A DNA stretch of 64,000 nt from Adiantum capillus-veneris. Taxonomy: Eukaryota; Streptophyta; Polypodiopsida; Polypodiales; Pteridaceae. Under the pieces are notes generated by a model. That model was not told the origin of the DNA, made no database searches, and worked only from the letters and a program-made list of their open reading frames with translations. Shown here piece by piece: positions 54,027 through 63,983 of the stretch. The stretch's first letter is position 1. Each line of letters begins with the position of its first letter. The DNA is taken from assembly GCA_014529385.2 (NCBI GenBank), contig CM043969.1, forward strand, positions 25,375,946 through 25,439,945, written 5' to 3'. Made by a program: the position numbers and the translations under genes.

Positions 54027-54275
54027 TGTGCGCTCATTGCCGCACTGTCGAAGCAAGGGACTTGCCGATACACCGTGTACGAGCCGCATACGGCTCCAAG
54101 CACACAACTAGTTTAACTAGTAAGCTCAAAGAGGGCAATGGTGTGTCACTCACCGCCTTATGCTCCTGCCGTAGAGGATTCCTCGCCGCGAAGAAGAGGG
54201 AGACGCCGCTACGCCGCGCTCAACCGCCTCGCCGCCGTCGTGCCGCCGCAACGCTCGATCGCACACACACTCTCA

Positions 54276-54316
<41 letters not shown>

Positions 54317-54626
54317 GCACACACACAAGGAGATGGTGAAGGAGAAGGTGGAGATGGAGCAAGAGCAGCTTCTATTGCACAATGAGAGAATGACTCAATT
54401 TTAGGTTTAATTGGCTTTTATGTGAGCTCACCCCATTCACACTTGGGCGCCCATGCTTAGCCAACTAACCCTAGCATGTTCGTGTTAGAGTGCGCCTCTC
54501 ATCGGTGATCACTCTACCTTTCCCTATTGGACCGACAAGCTTGGTGCCTGACTCTACTTAAATAAATAATACGGTTACAGTGTCCGTCGTAGGCGATAGG
54601 GTGTCCGTGAGCCACGAGGGTTAACA
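54027..54626 (-). repeat. 3' LTR of element D
   Basis: 600 bp, TGTTAACCC at 54626 to GCGCACA at 54027 on the minus strand, aligning with 23559-24143. It has a long (CT/GA)n tract (54276-54312) and a CATAAAAG TATA-like box at about 54415-54425. ACCAT (54022-54026) is the flanking potential target site. The LTR promoter points toward the hAT pseudogene. Confidence 0.85.
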
Positions 54627-54628
54627 TT

Positions 54629-54640
54629 GCCCCCCTTCCT
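54629..54640 (-). promoter_or_regulatory. Polypurine tract of element D
   Basis: The minus strand reads AGGAAGGGGGGC two bases before the 3' LTR, the expected plus-strand primer site for reverse transcription. Confidence 0.75.
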
Positions 54641-55848
54641 CATGTAGATTCCGTCCTCGGAAGCTATTGAGTTGAAGCTTGGTATGTCCATGTTGTAGAG
54701 CATCTAGATTTGAATCTGCAAGGCAAAGTCACTGTTTTAGCAAGCAGAATTATATTGCCATAAATCATGAGGGGAATGTAAAGTACATGTGGAAATGAGT
54801 AAATGCAAGATTTATGAAATGTTAGACTGCCATTAAGGACAAATAAATTGCACTTTGAGTAAATTAATTAATCAAGAGTTTTGAGCTTATGGGTGAGTCT
54901 ATCAATTAGTTAGCTATGACTAAGGTTAAAACAACTACTCTAGTACTAGCTAAGCTAAGAAGATTATCTAAATGCAAGATTCCCTAATTATGCTTTTCAG
55001 CTTTGATTAGCCAACTCGCTCTCACAACTGCAAACAAAAGCTTGAAATGTTAACTGTAAGCTCAATGGAAGTCTTTAAATTTTTTTTATTTTTATTTTTT
55101 TAATACTTTTTTACTTTGGGTCACAATCATGTGACGTGTGTGCTTATTTTGTATGTCTGGGGTTTTTTGCTTCTCAAGGAAAAGCGCCCACACTGGGAAC
55201 CTCGAGGGCTCTAGTACCATAGACAATACATGTGAGTGAAGTACCAATTCAAGCCAGGATTTCTCTTCCAGTGCAAGATTTTTCATTTGTGTCACTTATG
55301 TTTTTTTTTTTTTGCTTCCATTTCCTTGGTATTCGCACTAGTGTTTTTTGTTGTTTGAGTGAGCAAGCCTTTCTCTGCCTAAAACATTCCTAAGGTCTCA
55401 AATACTCGGATAATTTTATTAGCTAGGCCTAGTGGTCAAGTAAATGAGTTAACCTAAAGTCACGGTCTCCTAATCTCCAGGCTCATCCATAAGATTAAAC
55501 TGGAGTTCAATCAACTTAAGCAAAGACAAATTTATACATCTATAATGGCAGATAACAATCATAACTATTGCACTCAAACAAAGAATGAAAAATCATTATT
55601 AGCAATTACACATATCCACCAACATGAATCATGGAAAGTAGTACACCTGGAGGTATGGAGTGGCTCATTTCGTTGAAGCAGATGTCCTCAGCCATGTGGA
55701 TGGAGATCCATTTAAGTCTTACCTAACACATCCAAAAACAGGCATTATACCTAGGAGGCATGTCAGTGTGAAAAATTAAAACTCCTAAAAAACAAACTCA
55801 AAACACAATCTAGACCCCTAACCTACCTGTCTATCACCCCTTTTAGAA
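54641..55848 (-). other. Element D 3' noncoding region
   Basis: AT-rich DNA with poly-A/T runs (55082-55105, 55300-55315). A 67-residue frame at 55295-55092 has no family. It separates the last ORF from the polypurine tract. Confidence 0.5.
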
Positions 55849-56280
55849 TCAAGGAAAGAGGATATTATATAAACCGGGTGGCCACCCTAAGGCTAGGCCT
55901 CTATCCTCATCATCTAGATAAATAAAATCGTTGTCCGTGAGGCCATAGTCTTCCTCGGTCTCTATTTGTTCCTCTTCATCATCCTCTTGTGCAAGCATGC
56001 TAATCAAGAACCTTGCGATGCGTGGATACTCATCTTGTGCAAAAGAATAAGCATGTGCCATTGGAGACACATTCGCTACTGGGTATGGATCACTAGTTAG
56101 CCATAGACGTATCAGCCATTCTAACTCCTCAAAATTTCTCTCACATGCAAGGCTCTCTATCAAATCCCATTCGCAAGAAAGTATAGGGTAGCATACGTAG
56201 AACACTTGAGGAAAAGACAAAGGGTACCTTTCATCAAAAATAGAAGTGCATGCCTCTGGTGAAGTAGCCATTTCTGACAA
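55849..56280 (-). CDS. Small acidic ORF of element D, unknown function
   Basis: 143 codons from ATG at 56280. The N-terminal two thirds contains 'SFPQVFYVCYPILSCEWDLI' and 'FEELEWLIRLWLTSDPYPV', with a helical amphipathic look. The C-terminus is very acidic ('QEDDEEEQIETEEDYG', 'DEDRGLALGWPPGLY'). It lies downstream of the protease-like module and upstream of the polypurine tract, where Athila-type elements carry an extra ORF, but there is no signal peptide or transmembrane span, so it is not env-like. I do not recognise it. The uninterrupted frame in an otherwise lightly damaged element suggests it was expressed. Confidence 0.5.
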   Translation of the reverse strand: MSEMATSPEACTSIFDERYPLSFPQVFYVCYPILSCEWDLIESLACERNFEELEWLIRLWLTSDPYPVANVSPMAHAYSFAQDEYPRIARFLISMLAQEDDEEEQIETEEDYGLTDNDFIYLDDEDRGLALGWPPGLYNILFP

Positions 56281-56551
56281 GACAGATAGATTTGGTTAGG
56301 CCTTCAAAACATAAGAGTTGTTTTTGTGTGTTGCTTGAATTGACACGGTGAATTTGGACTTATATGTAGGATCTGATAGGGTGCTCTCTCGTTGCTAGTC
56401 GCTCTTGCTCTTTACTATTTTTGTTTTTTGTGAGTATAAGGCTATATATATACATTCCCTAAGATTGGAATTGAGAGGTCAGGGAGGAAGGTTGAGAGGG
56501 GAGCGAGTGAATGATTGATGTTAGCAAACACTCCCCCCTTCCTTGGGTAGA

Positions 56552-57799
56552 TCATACCTTTTGGAATGAGGTCGTCACCTTTTGAAACCAATTGTTCCAA
56601 GTTGTTATGGGTGAAGGTTTTAACCAATAGTTTTCGACCGCCCTATGTGTTTCATCTAGTTGCAAGGGTGGTAAGGTACTCTCCCATGATTTTATTTGCA
56701 ACGTTGTTGTAGGTGGTGAACTTACCCCGGGAGGTGCAAACTCTTTCGTGCTTGTATGGATATGTACAGTGGTAGGTGGAGGTTGTGTCGAAGCTTCTAT
56801 TTGCGTATAGGAACTACATGAAGAGCAAGAAGCTTCATTTGATTTCCCTGTTCCTGAGCTAGGTGGAACAAATCGTTCTTTCTTTGGTACCCAAACTAGC
56901 TCTAGATCGGGTGTGTAACATTCCATGATTTTTTCTTTTCCGCGATTTTCAATTTGTTTTGGAGCCACAGGATTGGGTTTACATGGGCCAGGTGACAGGT
57001 AAGAGTACACTTTACGTTTGGGCACCCAGATTTGATCATTCCCTTCATAGTATCCTTGGGCTTCCAATAGTCGTTTAGGAATCCAACGCAACGTTTCTTT
57101 ACATTTCTTGGAGTGAGTGGGACGGTTCTTACTAGGTTTCCGTTTTTTTGCATCAACCATGCTCACTACAGAGGCTTTAGGGACCCACTTGTATGTTTTC
57201 TGTGTTATATTAGGATGGTTCTTGTGTGTCTCAAGCTTTCTTTCAACTACATCAGTTGAAGCTCTAGAGAGTTGGGCTATGGGGACGTATGGTTCAACCT
57301 CCTGGACATGCAATGTCTTGGGTTTTATTTCCTTAGGCAATATCTCAGGGACTATGGCTTGAGTGGTAGGGCTAAGAGTTGGTTTTTGCGTTGTAACACC
57401 CCCAGTCCCCCAATCAATAGTGCATTTGGTGGCTATCATCCACGTGCGGCCTAGGTTTATATTACCCTCCATAGTTCCAGTAGGCATGACCAAAAAGTCT
57501 TGAGCTACAATCCCATTGTCATAACTGACAGAAGTGTGCCAGATTCCAAAAACCGTAGTTTTTTTCTTGTTGACACCCTTGACTTTGATAATACTCTCAG
57601 ATAGAGGTGGCTTCCCTAACTGACACCACACCCCATAGGATAGCAGATTACATTTAGCACCCGTGTCCAATAAGTCATTATATAGCACTTTTCCATAGGC
57701 ACTATTTAACTCAATGGGGTATCGTAGAGGTGTGTCAGAGTCCAACCCATCCTCTTCGATTTCCACGTGGAATGCATTTGTGACTCGAAGGTTAGCCTC
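56552..57799 (-). CDS. Post-integrase retropepsin-like domain with four W-P-K motifs, element D
   Basis: This frame continues pol after a single TGA (57802-57800) with no further stop for 415 codons. Numbering from the GTG at 57766, 'DLLDTGAKCNLLSYG' (Asp34) is a canonical aspartic-protease active site and 'INLGRTWM...CTIDWGTGGV' (from about 103) the matching retropepsin C-terminal block. The remaining 270 residues are basic and Pro-rich with 'YKWVPKA', 'LRWIPKR', 'QIWVPKR' and 'LVWVPKK', then a Ser/Thr/Pro tail. Element D already has a protease before RT, where the active site reads D-G-G-A, so this may be the functional or an additional protease. No ATG lies near its start, which favours readthrough, reinitiation or splicing. 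Homologous modules occur at 27983 and 45528. Confidence 0.75.
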   Translation of the reverse strand, partial: EANLRVTNAFHVEIEEDGLDSDTPLRYPIELNSAYGKVLYNDLLDTGAKCNLLSYGVWCQLGKPPLSESIIKVKGVNKKKTTVFGIWHTSVSYDNGIVAQDFLVMPTGTMEGNINLGRTWMIATKCTIDWGTGGVTTQKPTLSPTTQAIVPEILPKEIKPKTLHVQEVEPYVPIAQLSRASTDVVERKLETHKNHPNITQKTYKWVPKASVVSMVDAKKRKPSKNRPTHSKKCKETLRWIPKRLLEAQGYYEGNDQIWVPKRKVYSYLSPGPCKPNPVAPKQIENRGKEKIMECYTPDLELVWVPKKERFVPPSSGTGKSNEASCSSCSSYTQIEASTQPPPTTVHIHTSTKEFAPPGVSSPPTTTLQIKSWESTLPPLQLDETHRAVENYWLKPSPITTWNNWFQKVTTSFQKV

Positions 57800-60559
57800 T
57801 CATTTTTGTCTTATACGTTGTTGTCGCTCCTTAGCCTCAGCTTGAGCTTGTATCTTGTTTAACTCGGTTTGTGCTTTGGCGGCCTTCTTTTGATGAATGG
57901 CCCGTAGTTCTTCTTGGCTTAAAGGATCATAATATCTTTTGCATTTACTCCCATTGAGGAATCCAATGGTTTCAACTCCATCAAGAGTTTCCACACGAAG
58001 GGTACCTTGTGGGGTAATTTCACATCTTCTATATGGTCCTTTACCAGCATATTTCAACTTTTTCTTCTCTTTACGTACTCCATACATAAGGACTTTATCA
58101 CCAACTTTGATGTCCTTGTCCTTCACATGGCGATCAAACCACTTCTTTCTCCTATCCTTTTCCACCAGAGCATTTTGCACAGCCAACTGTCTCTCTTCGT
58201 CTAGTTTTTCTAAGATATACAAACGCTCGGTTAAGGGGTTACCATTCCATCCTTCTTGCGAAGCTACCCTAAGACTAGGAATGACAAACTCCCAAGGCAT
58301 AACCGCTTCTTGGCCGTATACCATTTTGAATGGCGTACAATTAATAGCCACTTTATAAGCAGTACGATAAGCCCATAGAGCAGATGTCAACTTCAAATCC
58401 CAATCAGTGCGATTAGCTTCTACCGTCTTGGTTAAAATAGAGATTAGAGTCTTGTTGGTGCTCTCGGCTTGTCCATTAGCTTGCGGGTAATAAGGTGTAG
58501 ACTTATGGTGGGATATCATAAAGGTCGTGGTAAGCTCTCTTATTACCTCATTTATAAAATGGGTACCATTATCACTAACAATTTCAAAAGGGCAACCAAA
58601 TCTTGTGATAATGTTCTCAAAAAGAAACTTAGTTGTTGTCCTCGCGTCAGCTTTTTGTGAAGCCTTAGCTTCAGCCCACTTTGTTACATAGTCTGTAGCA
58701 ACTAGAATATATCGAGATTGAGTGTTGCGAGCTGCGGGACTAATTGGACCTACAAAGTCTAAGCCCCATTTTTCAAATGGTTGGGTTACTTTAATAGGAT
58801 ATAAGGGAATTCTGTCTTTGCGCTGTGTGGTCTTGTAACGTTGGCACTCATCACACCCTTTTGTAAAAAGTGATGCATCCTTAAATAAAGTTGGCCACCA
58901 ATAGCCTGATTGCAGCACCTTTCTAGCAGTCAGGTCTCCTGAAAAATGTCCTCCTGCTATGCCCATATGTGCTTCTTGCAAGATATACAAATATTCATCC
59001 TCGCGGGCACAACGCCTAAGAATATAATCCTTGCCTAATCTATACAGAGTTCCGGCAATCAAACAATAGGGTTCACATTCTTTTACTAGCCTTCGAGCGA
59101 TATCCTTACGAAGTTCCTTGGGTGGAAAACCTTTAACTAAAAAGTTAACAATGTTCTCACTCCATTCAGGCATAGTCTCAACTATGAATAGGGAAGTATC
59201 GGGTAATTCATCATCAACTCCTGTAGGGGCTTCACCATTGGGTATGCGAGACAAATGATCAGCCATGACGTGCCTTTTACTGGGTCTCACTACAATCGTG
59301 AAATCAAACTCCAGAAGAATTAACAACCATCGTGTGATTCTTCCTGTGGAGCATGGCTTGTTTACCAGATACAGCAACGCTTGATGGTCCACATAAAATA
59401 CAAACTTGTTTGCCAGAAGGTAGTAGCGAAATTTCTTTACTGCATAAACCATTGCCAAACCTTCTCGCTCTGTAGTGGTGTAGTTCCTTTCAGCATCGTT
59501 CAATTGACGGCTTGCAAAGCTAATGGGATAGTCCAATTTATGTTCTCCTGGTTGAGTGAGAACACACCCAATAGCAAAGTTTGATGCATCAATATGCACA
59601 TGGAAAATGACATCCCAGTTAGGTGTCCTTAAAATCGGAGCACTTGCTAGTGTTTTCTTCAATTGTTCATAGGCCTGGTCACACTCTTCAGTCCATTTAA
59701 ATTCAATGAGAAGCTTGTACAAAGGACGTGCTATCTCAACGAAAAATAAAATAAACCGTCGATAATAACCCACGTGTCCCATGAACCTTTGAACTCCCTT
59801 GTAATTGGTTGGTGGTGGTAACTCTAGAATCACTTTAATTTTGCTCTCATCGGTTGAGATACCATTCTTGGATACTATATGCCCTAAAACAACTCCATGC
59901 TTGACCCAAAATTGGCATTTGAACGGGTTCAATGAGATACGATATAACCTACACTTTTCAAACACCTTCCGCAAACATGATAGATGTTCTTTCCAAGAAG
60001 AGTAAACACAAAGGTCGTCTAAGAAAGCTTCACAAAACTCTCTCAAATATTCTTTAAAAGCAGTGTTTATTAATCGTTGGAATGTAGCAGGGGCATTTGT
60101 TAAGCCAAAAGCCATCACACGAAATGCAAATACACCAAATTCTGTGATGAAGGCAGTTTTAGCTTGGTCCTCTAGCGCTATCGTGATTTGGTTGTAGCCT
60201 GAGTACCCATCTAGAAAGCTATAAGCTTCCTTGCCTGCAACTCTTTCGAGTACATGTTCGGAATATGGTAGGGGCTAATGGTCTCTTGTAGTAGCTGCAT
60301 TAACTTTTTTGAGGTCCACGCACACCCTGAGTTTCCCATTGTTTTTTGGCACGATAACTATTGGAGACACCCATTCAGAGTGTTCAATAGGATATATGAA
60401 CCCACATTTGATAAGCTTTTCTAGTTCTTCTTGAATGATCTTTGCGTACTTAGGATTCATCGGGTAGGGTCTTTGTTGTATGGGCTTCGCAGTGCTAATC
60501 ATAGGGATTGTATGTTGGACGACAGAAGATGGAACACCTTTCATACATGGTATGTCCAA
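57800..60559 (-). CDS. Pol: reverse transcriptase, RNase H and integrase of element D
   Basis: RT starts with 'PCMKGVPSSVVQHTIPM' and 'NGKLRVCVDLKKVNAATTRD', is interrupted by TAG at 60277-60275 where kin have Tyr (DHYPLP), then continues 'FLDGYSGYNQ', 'MAFGLTNAPATFQRL' and 'AFLDDLCVYS' (both Asp present). RNase H: 'VHIDASNFAIGCVLTQPGEH', 'TTTEREGLAMVYAVKKF', 'ADHLSRIPNG'. Integrase: a single H2C2 ('EAHMGIAGGHF', 'CDECQRYK'), then D ('WGLDFVGPIS'), D ('IVSDNGTHF') and E ('NGQAESTNKTL'), and a basic C-terminal tail ending 'QAEAKERQQRIRQK'. Apart from the nonsense codon and a 1-base frameshift at about 60550, all catalytic residues are intact, so insertion was fairly recent. Confidence 0.9.
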
Positions 60560-61617
60560 GCGAATACGTCCTTGAATTCCTTGAGAAGCTCTTTGAGGAC
60601 CGCCTCTTCAACTTCTGTGAGGTCTTGGGCAATAAAAACAGGTTTTGATTCTTCACCGTGGTCAGCTAATTCTATTTCCTTAAATATTGCCGGACCATCA
60701 TAGATTCCATTATTCCCATCGATAGGTATTCTTTGGGCTTTTGTGTACACAACCTTTGCTTCCCCTGTGGTGTAAGATTTGAAATGTTTTGGTGCAGGAT
60801 GCAAGTCTGTGGATTCTGGTTGTGCTTTGGTTTGTGCTTCCATTTCTGCTTTCTTGTGTTGTCGAGCTAACTCTTGGTTTTGACGCCTCCTTGCAGTGCG
60901 GCTCAACTTTGGCTTGTCTATGATCTCTAATTGGGCTATGTCATGGGGTCGTGGTCTACACCACATAACATTTTGGAGATATTCACCCCAATTGTCTACC
61001 GATTTTCGATGAGCATCACATGCCCCTATATAACTGAGCCATTCTGCTGAGGATCTCTTCGTTTTTATCCTAGCACGTACATTGGCTCGATATCGACGTC
61101 TCTTAAGGTTTTTATTTTCCTTATTTGAGACCTGCTTTTGATTTGCATTTAGATCTGGCTCACTAAAGGAGTCCTCGTTGGTGTCCTCTTCACTCTCGGG
61201 GGAGCTATCATCGGTTGATGTGCTCGGTCCTTCAGAATGTTTTGACTATGAACTTGCTCCACTCTCTAATTCATGAGATTCAGAATCCGTTTCACTCTGA
61301 GAGTCAGTGTCCAAGTCGTGTTGGTCAAAGTCTTCTATTGAGCTATCGGTGTCACTATCAAATTGGTCCACAATTGCCTTGCCCTTAGAAGATGCATGTA
61401 TGGCCCTTATCATGTTAAGAGGTGCAATTTGTGGTACCACTTCCCCCTCTGATGTGACCCAAGTGGTTCCTCTATTTCCCCAGGTATCTATGGTTGCAGC
61501 TAGGTGTACCCAGTCTACGTTTTTTGATTCGGTCATACCCGGTAACACATCCATGTCAGGAGAATCTTGGCCAATGTCTGTATCCTTCTTACAAGTGTAA
61601 CAATATTTTAGTGGGGC
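60541..61617 (-). CDS. Element D pol linker between protease and RT
   Basis: Same frame as the protease, divided by TAG codons at 61620-61618 and 61248-61246. It is acidic and serine-rich ('DSDTDSSIEDFDQHDLDTDS'), then basic ('RRRQNQELARQHKKAEMEAQ'), and ends 'LLKEFKDVFAWTYHV', the sequence that leads into RT. The frame slips by one base at about 60550, beyond which RT continues. No enzymatic motif. The two isolated TAG codons are most simply decay. Confidence 0.6.
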
Positions 61618-62748
61618 CTAGTGAACTGTGGTGTCAGAGCGATGATCAATAATGGTTTTACTCCCTAAGGGGTGTACCTTACCAGTCACCAAATCCACTC
61701 TAAGGACAGAGTCTTGGAATTGCAAATAGACATGATTTTTAGACCAATCATGAACCATTTGTGCTTCCCTCATGAATGGTCGTCCTAAAATCATTTCATA
61801 TGACATAAGGTGTTTAGAGAAATCCATTACAATGAACGTATGTCGTACCTTGTGTCCTAGAACTTTGATCTTAAGATCCTTGAGCATCCCCATAGGTTTG
61901 GCTATGGTACCATTTGCCATCTTTACCACAATGTTAGTAACACTGAGGCGGGGTTTTCCCATGGATTCCCAACAATCTTTTGTAACAATGCTAACTCCCG
62001 CACCACCATCAAGAATTCCCTTTATAGTTAATCCCTTGGTAGTGATGGGTAGGGTCGCATTAGACTCGTCGCCTTCAAAATACTGCCCTAATTCGTTAAT
62101 GGATACCTCGATCACGGACTCGTGTCCATCTAAGTCAAGTGATTGCACATGATTTTCCTCATCAATCATAATCGAGTCAGGCCTATTTGGTTGCGCAAAC
62201 TGTGGTAATCCCGTTCGTAGCTCTCCGTTAAGGAATGCTCGAAGTGCAAGGAATAACTCAGGATCTCCATACAGCTTTGCTATGATCGTGGTTCGGACCT
62301 CAAAAGACATGAAGTGCACTAGTTTGGCAACATTCATTGGCATTTTGCAGGGTGTAGGTCCTTGACTAGGAACTGGTGAGGATGGAATCTCATATTCCTC
62401 AATGGGATAAGGTATTCCTTCGTTAAACATCCTTTCCAACAAGAAGGGTGTTTGCTCACTTTCTGATGTCCCGTCCTCACTCCCTTCTTGGATGATACTA
62501 GATATGTCTAACGGTCTATGGTTCATGTGGGGTGGATGAACTTGCGTGGGAAACACTGTGTCATGAATTTTGACATGCATGGGTTCTGGTTCTAGTTTCC
62601 TTTGAGTCTCCTCCACTAAACCTCTTAGATGTTTCACCTGCTCAACCTCATCTACTGGGTTTGGGTACGTCCCAATCTTCTTTTTACGATTCTTCCCTTT
62701 TTGCCTCTGCGGTTTATCTTGGGGGTCTTGGATTGGATTTGGAAACAC
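61618..62748 (-). CDS. Element D protease domain (upstream, conventional position)
   Basis: 376 codons from the first ATG, and the frame is open further upstream into gag overlap. The C-terminal third has 'GLTIKGILDGGAGVSIVTKD' (aspartic-protease active site with D-G-G-A instead of D-[ST]-G-A), 'VKMANGTIAKPMGML' (flap region) and 'YEMILGRPFMREAQMVHDW' (the LGRPF...DW block). The D-G-G form occurs in many plant gypsy proteases. The N-terminal two thirds is a Pro/Glu-rich spacer. It sits in a different frame from gag (which ends 62784), implying frameshifting or separate initiation. Confidence 0.8.
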   Translation of the reverse strand: MFPNPIQDPQDKPQRQKGKNRKKKIGTYPNPVDEVEQVKHLRGLVEETQRKLEPEPMHVKIHDTVFPTQVHPPHMNHRPLDISSIIQEGSEDGTSESEQTPFLLERMFNEGIPYPIEEYEIPSSPVPSQGPTPCKMPMNVAKLVHFMSFEVRTTIIAKLYGDPELFLALRAFLNGELRTGLPQFAQPNRPDSIMIDEENHVQSLDLDGHESVIEVSINELGQYFEGDESNATLPITTKGLTIKGILDGGAGVSIVTKDCWESMGKPRLSVTNIVVKMANGTIAKPMGMLKDLKIKVLGHKVRHTFIVMDFSKHLMSYEMILGRPFMREAQMVHDWSKNHVYLQFQDSVLRVDLVTGKVHPLGSKTIIDHRSDTTVH

Positions 62749-62783
62749 TTGTGGTGTTTTCAGAGGCTCTTTATGGTTTTCTC

Positions 62784-63983
62784 TTATCGGTTTTCATTTG
62801 GTTCCATGTTACGGTTTTCTTTGTCGGTCTTTCCCTTTGTGGTATTGGTTCTAGTCTCCATTGTCTCGATTGAATCTGAATCATCCTCGAGGTCATTCAT
62901 ATACACGGGGTCATCTCCTGTTCCTATGTTTGTTTTGGAACTTGGCTTTGAATTTCCCGTATTCTGCGACCTCTTCCTTCGTGTCTTCTCTTTCTTTGCT
63001 TGGATAACTGACGCGGTATCTCTCTCTTCGAGGATATGGCCTGGCCCTTGAAGCATGGACCGTGTAATCGCAGAAGCGGGTGCGACGGGTGGTATTGGCG
63101 ATGTCACACTAGCAATTTCGACCAAATTTAGGGGTGTGATTTTAGGCGCATTTGGGTTATAGGGGCATTGGGCAATCAAGTGATCTATGCCACAACGATT
63201 ACATGTGAGTATTGGCATTGCAGGCGTGCTCCCTTGATTCATTTGCATCTGTGCAGCATTCTTTTGCAGCCTAATAGGGCACTCCGCTGCCCGATGTGGT
63301 CCACCACACTCGTAGCATTGAAGAGGTGGCCTCCTAGCCTGGGTGTTGATATTTTGACCTCTGGATGCGAGAGCAGTAGCTTGATAAACCGGCTTGACTT
63401 GCCCCCAACAATCTTCCATGTAGTATATAGGACACTCTTCCAATGTATCAAGTCCGTAGGCAATACTAGTGTCTATTTCCTCCTCACAGCCATCTGCATA
63501 AGCATCTGATGGCTCGCAACCCACTTGGTTCATAGGGACGACTCTTGGATGCGGGGGCTGCGGTCCTAGCACTGGAGGTGGTAGCGGTGTAGCTTGTACA
63601 ACATTTGGAGATCTAGGGACCATGTGTTGCGGTAGTTGCTCAACAGGTGGAGCAGGCATCAATACAGGAGCTCGAGGTGCATCCGTCCAGGCTACAGGTG
63701 GTCTATTTGCCATCATACGTTTGATCATTAAACAATCCTTAGCTTGGTGACCATACCTACCACATGCGTTGCAAGTTCCATTAAATTTTACTCTAAACGT
63801 AGGGCACTCACTAGTGCTATGTGGACCTAAGCAAATGGAACACCATTGTTGCTCCCTTCTTGGATCCATGTGACTATTTTGAGGGGGTCGATTATCCTTA
63901 AGAGACTCTTGGATTGCCTTGGTGAGGTCTGTCAAGAATGTCTCAAATACCTTTGGCTCATTGGCAATGGGCTTTGCAGTCAT
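62784..63983 (-). CDS. Gag C-terminal half of element D (partial, continues past right edge)
   Basis: Open frame from the window side to TAA at 62786-62784. It has four zinc knuckles: 'CSICLGPHSTSEC', 'CNACGRYGHQAKDC', 'CYECGGPHRAAEC', 'CNRCGIDHLIAQC'. The second is classical CX2CX4HX4C and the other three have only three residues before His. Between knuckles 2 and 3 lies a Pro-rich linker with 'VPMNQVGCEPSDAYADGCEE'. The sequence is closely similar to 24962-27978, confirming the shared family. The capsid part lies beyond 64000. Confidence 0.85.
   Translation of the reverse strand: MTAKPIANEPKVFETFLTDLTKAIQESLKDNRPPQNSHMDPRREQQWCSICLGPHSTSECPTFRVKFNGTCNACGRYGHQAKDCLMIKRMMANRPPVAWTDAPRAPVLMPAPPVEQLPQHMVPRSPNVVQATPLPPPVLGPQPPHPRVVPMNQVGCEPSDAYADGCEEEIDTSIAYGLDTLEECPIYYMEDCWGQVKPVYQATALASRGQNINTQARRPPLQCYECGGPHRAAECPIRLQKNAAQMQMNQGSTPAMPILTCNRCGIDHLIAQCPYNPNAPKITPLNLVEIASVTSPIPPVAPASAITRSMLQGPGHILEERDTASVIQAKKEKTRRKRSQNTGNSKPSSKTNIGTGDDPVYMNDLEDDSDSIETMETRTNTTKGKTDKENRNMEPNENR

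Noticed and set aside
57939-58358. Plus-strand ORF of 139 aa in element D
   Set aside because: Antisense shadow of the integrase C-terminus, which has clear domain evidence.
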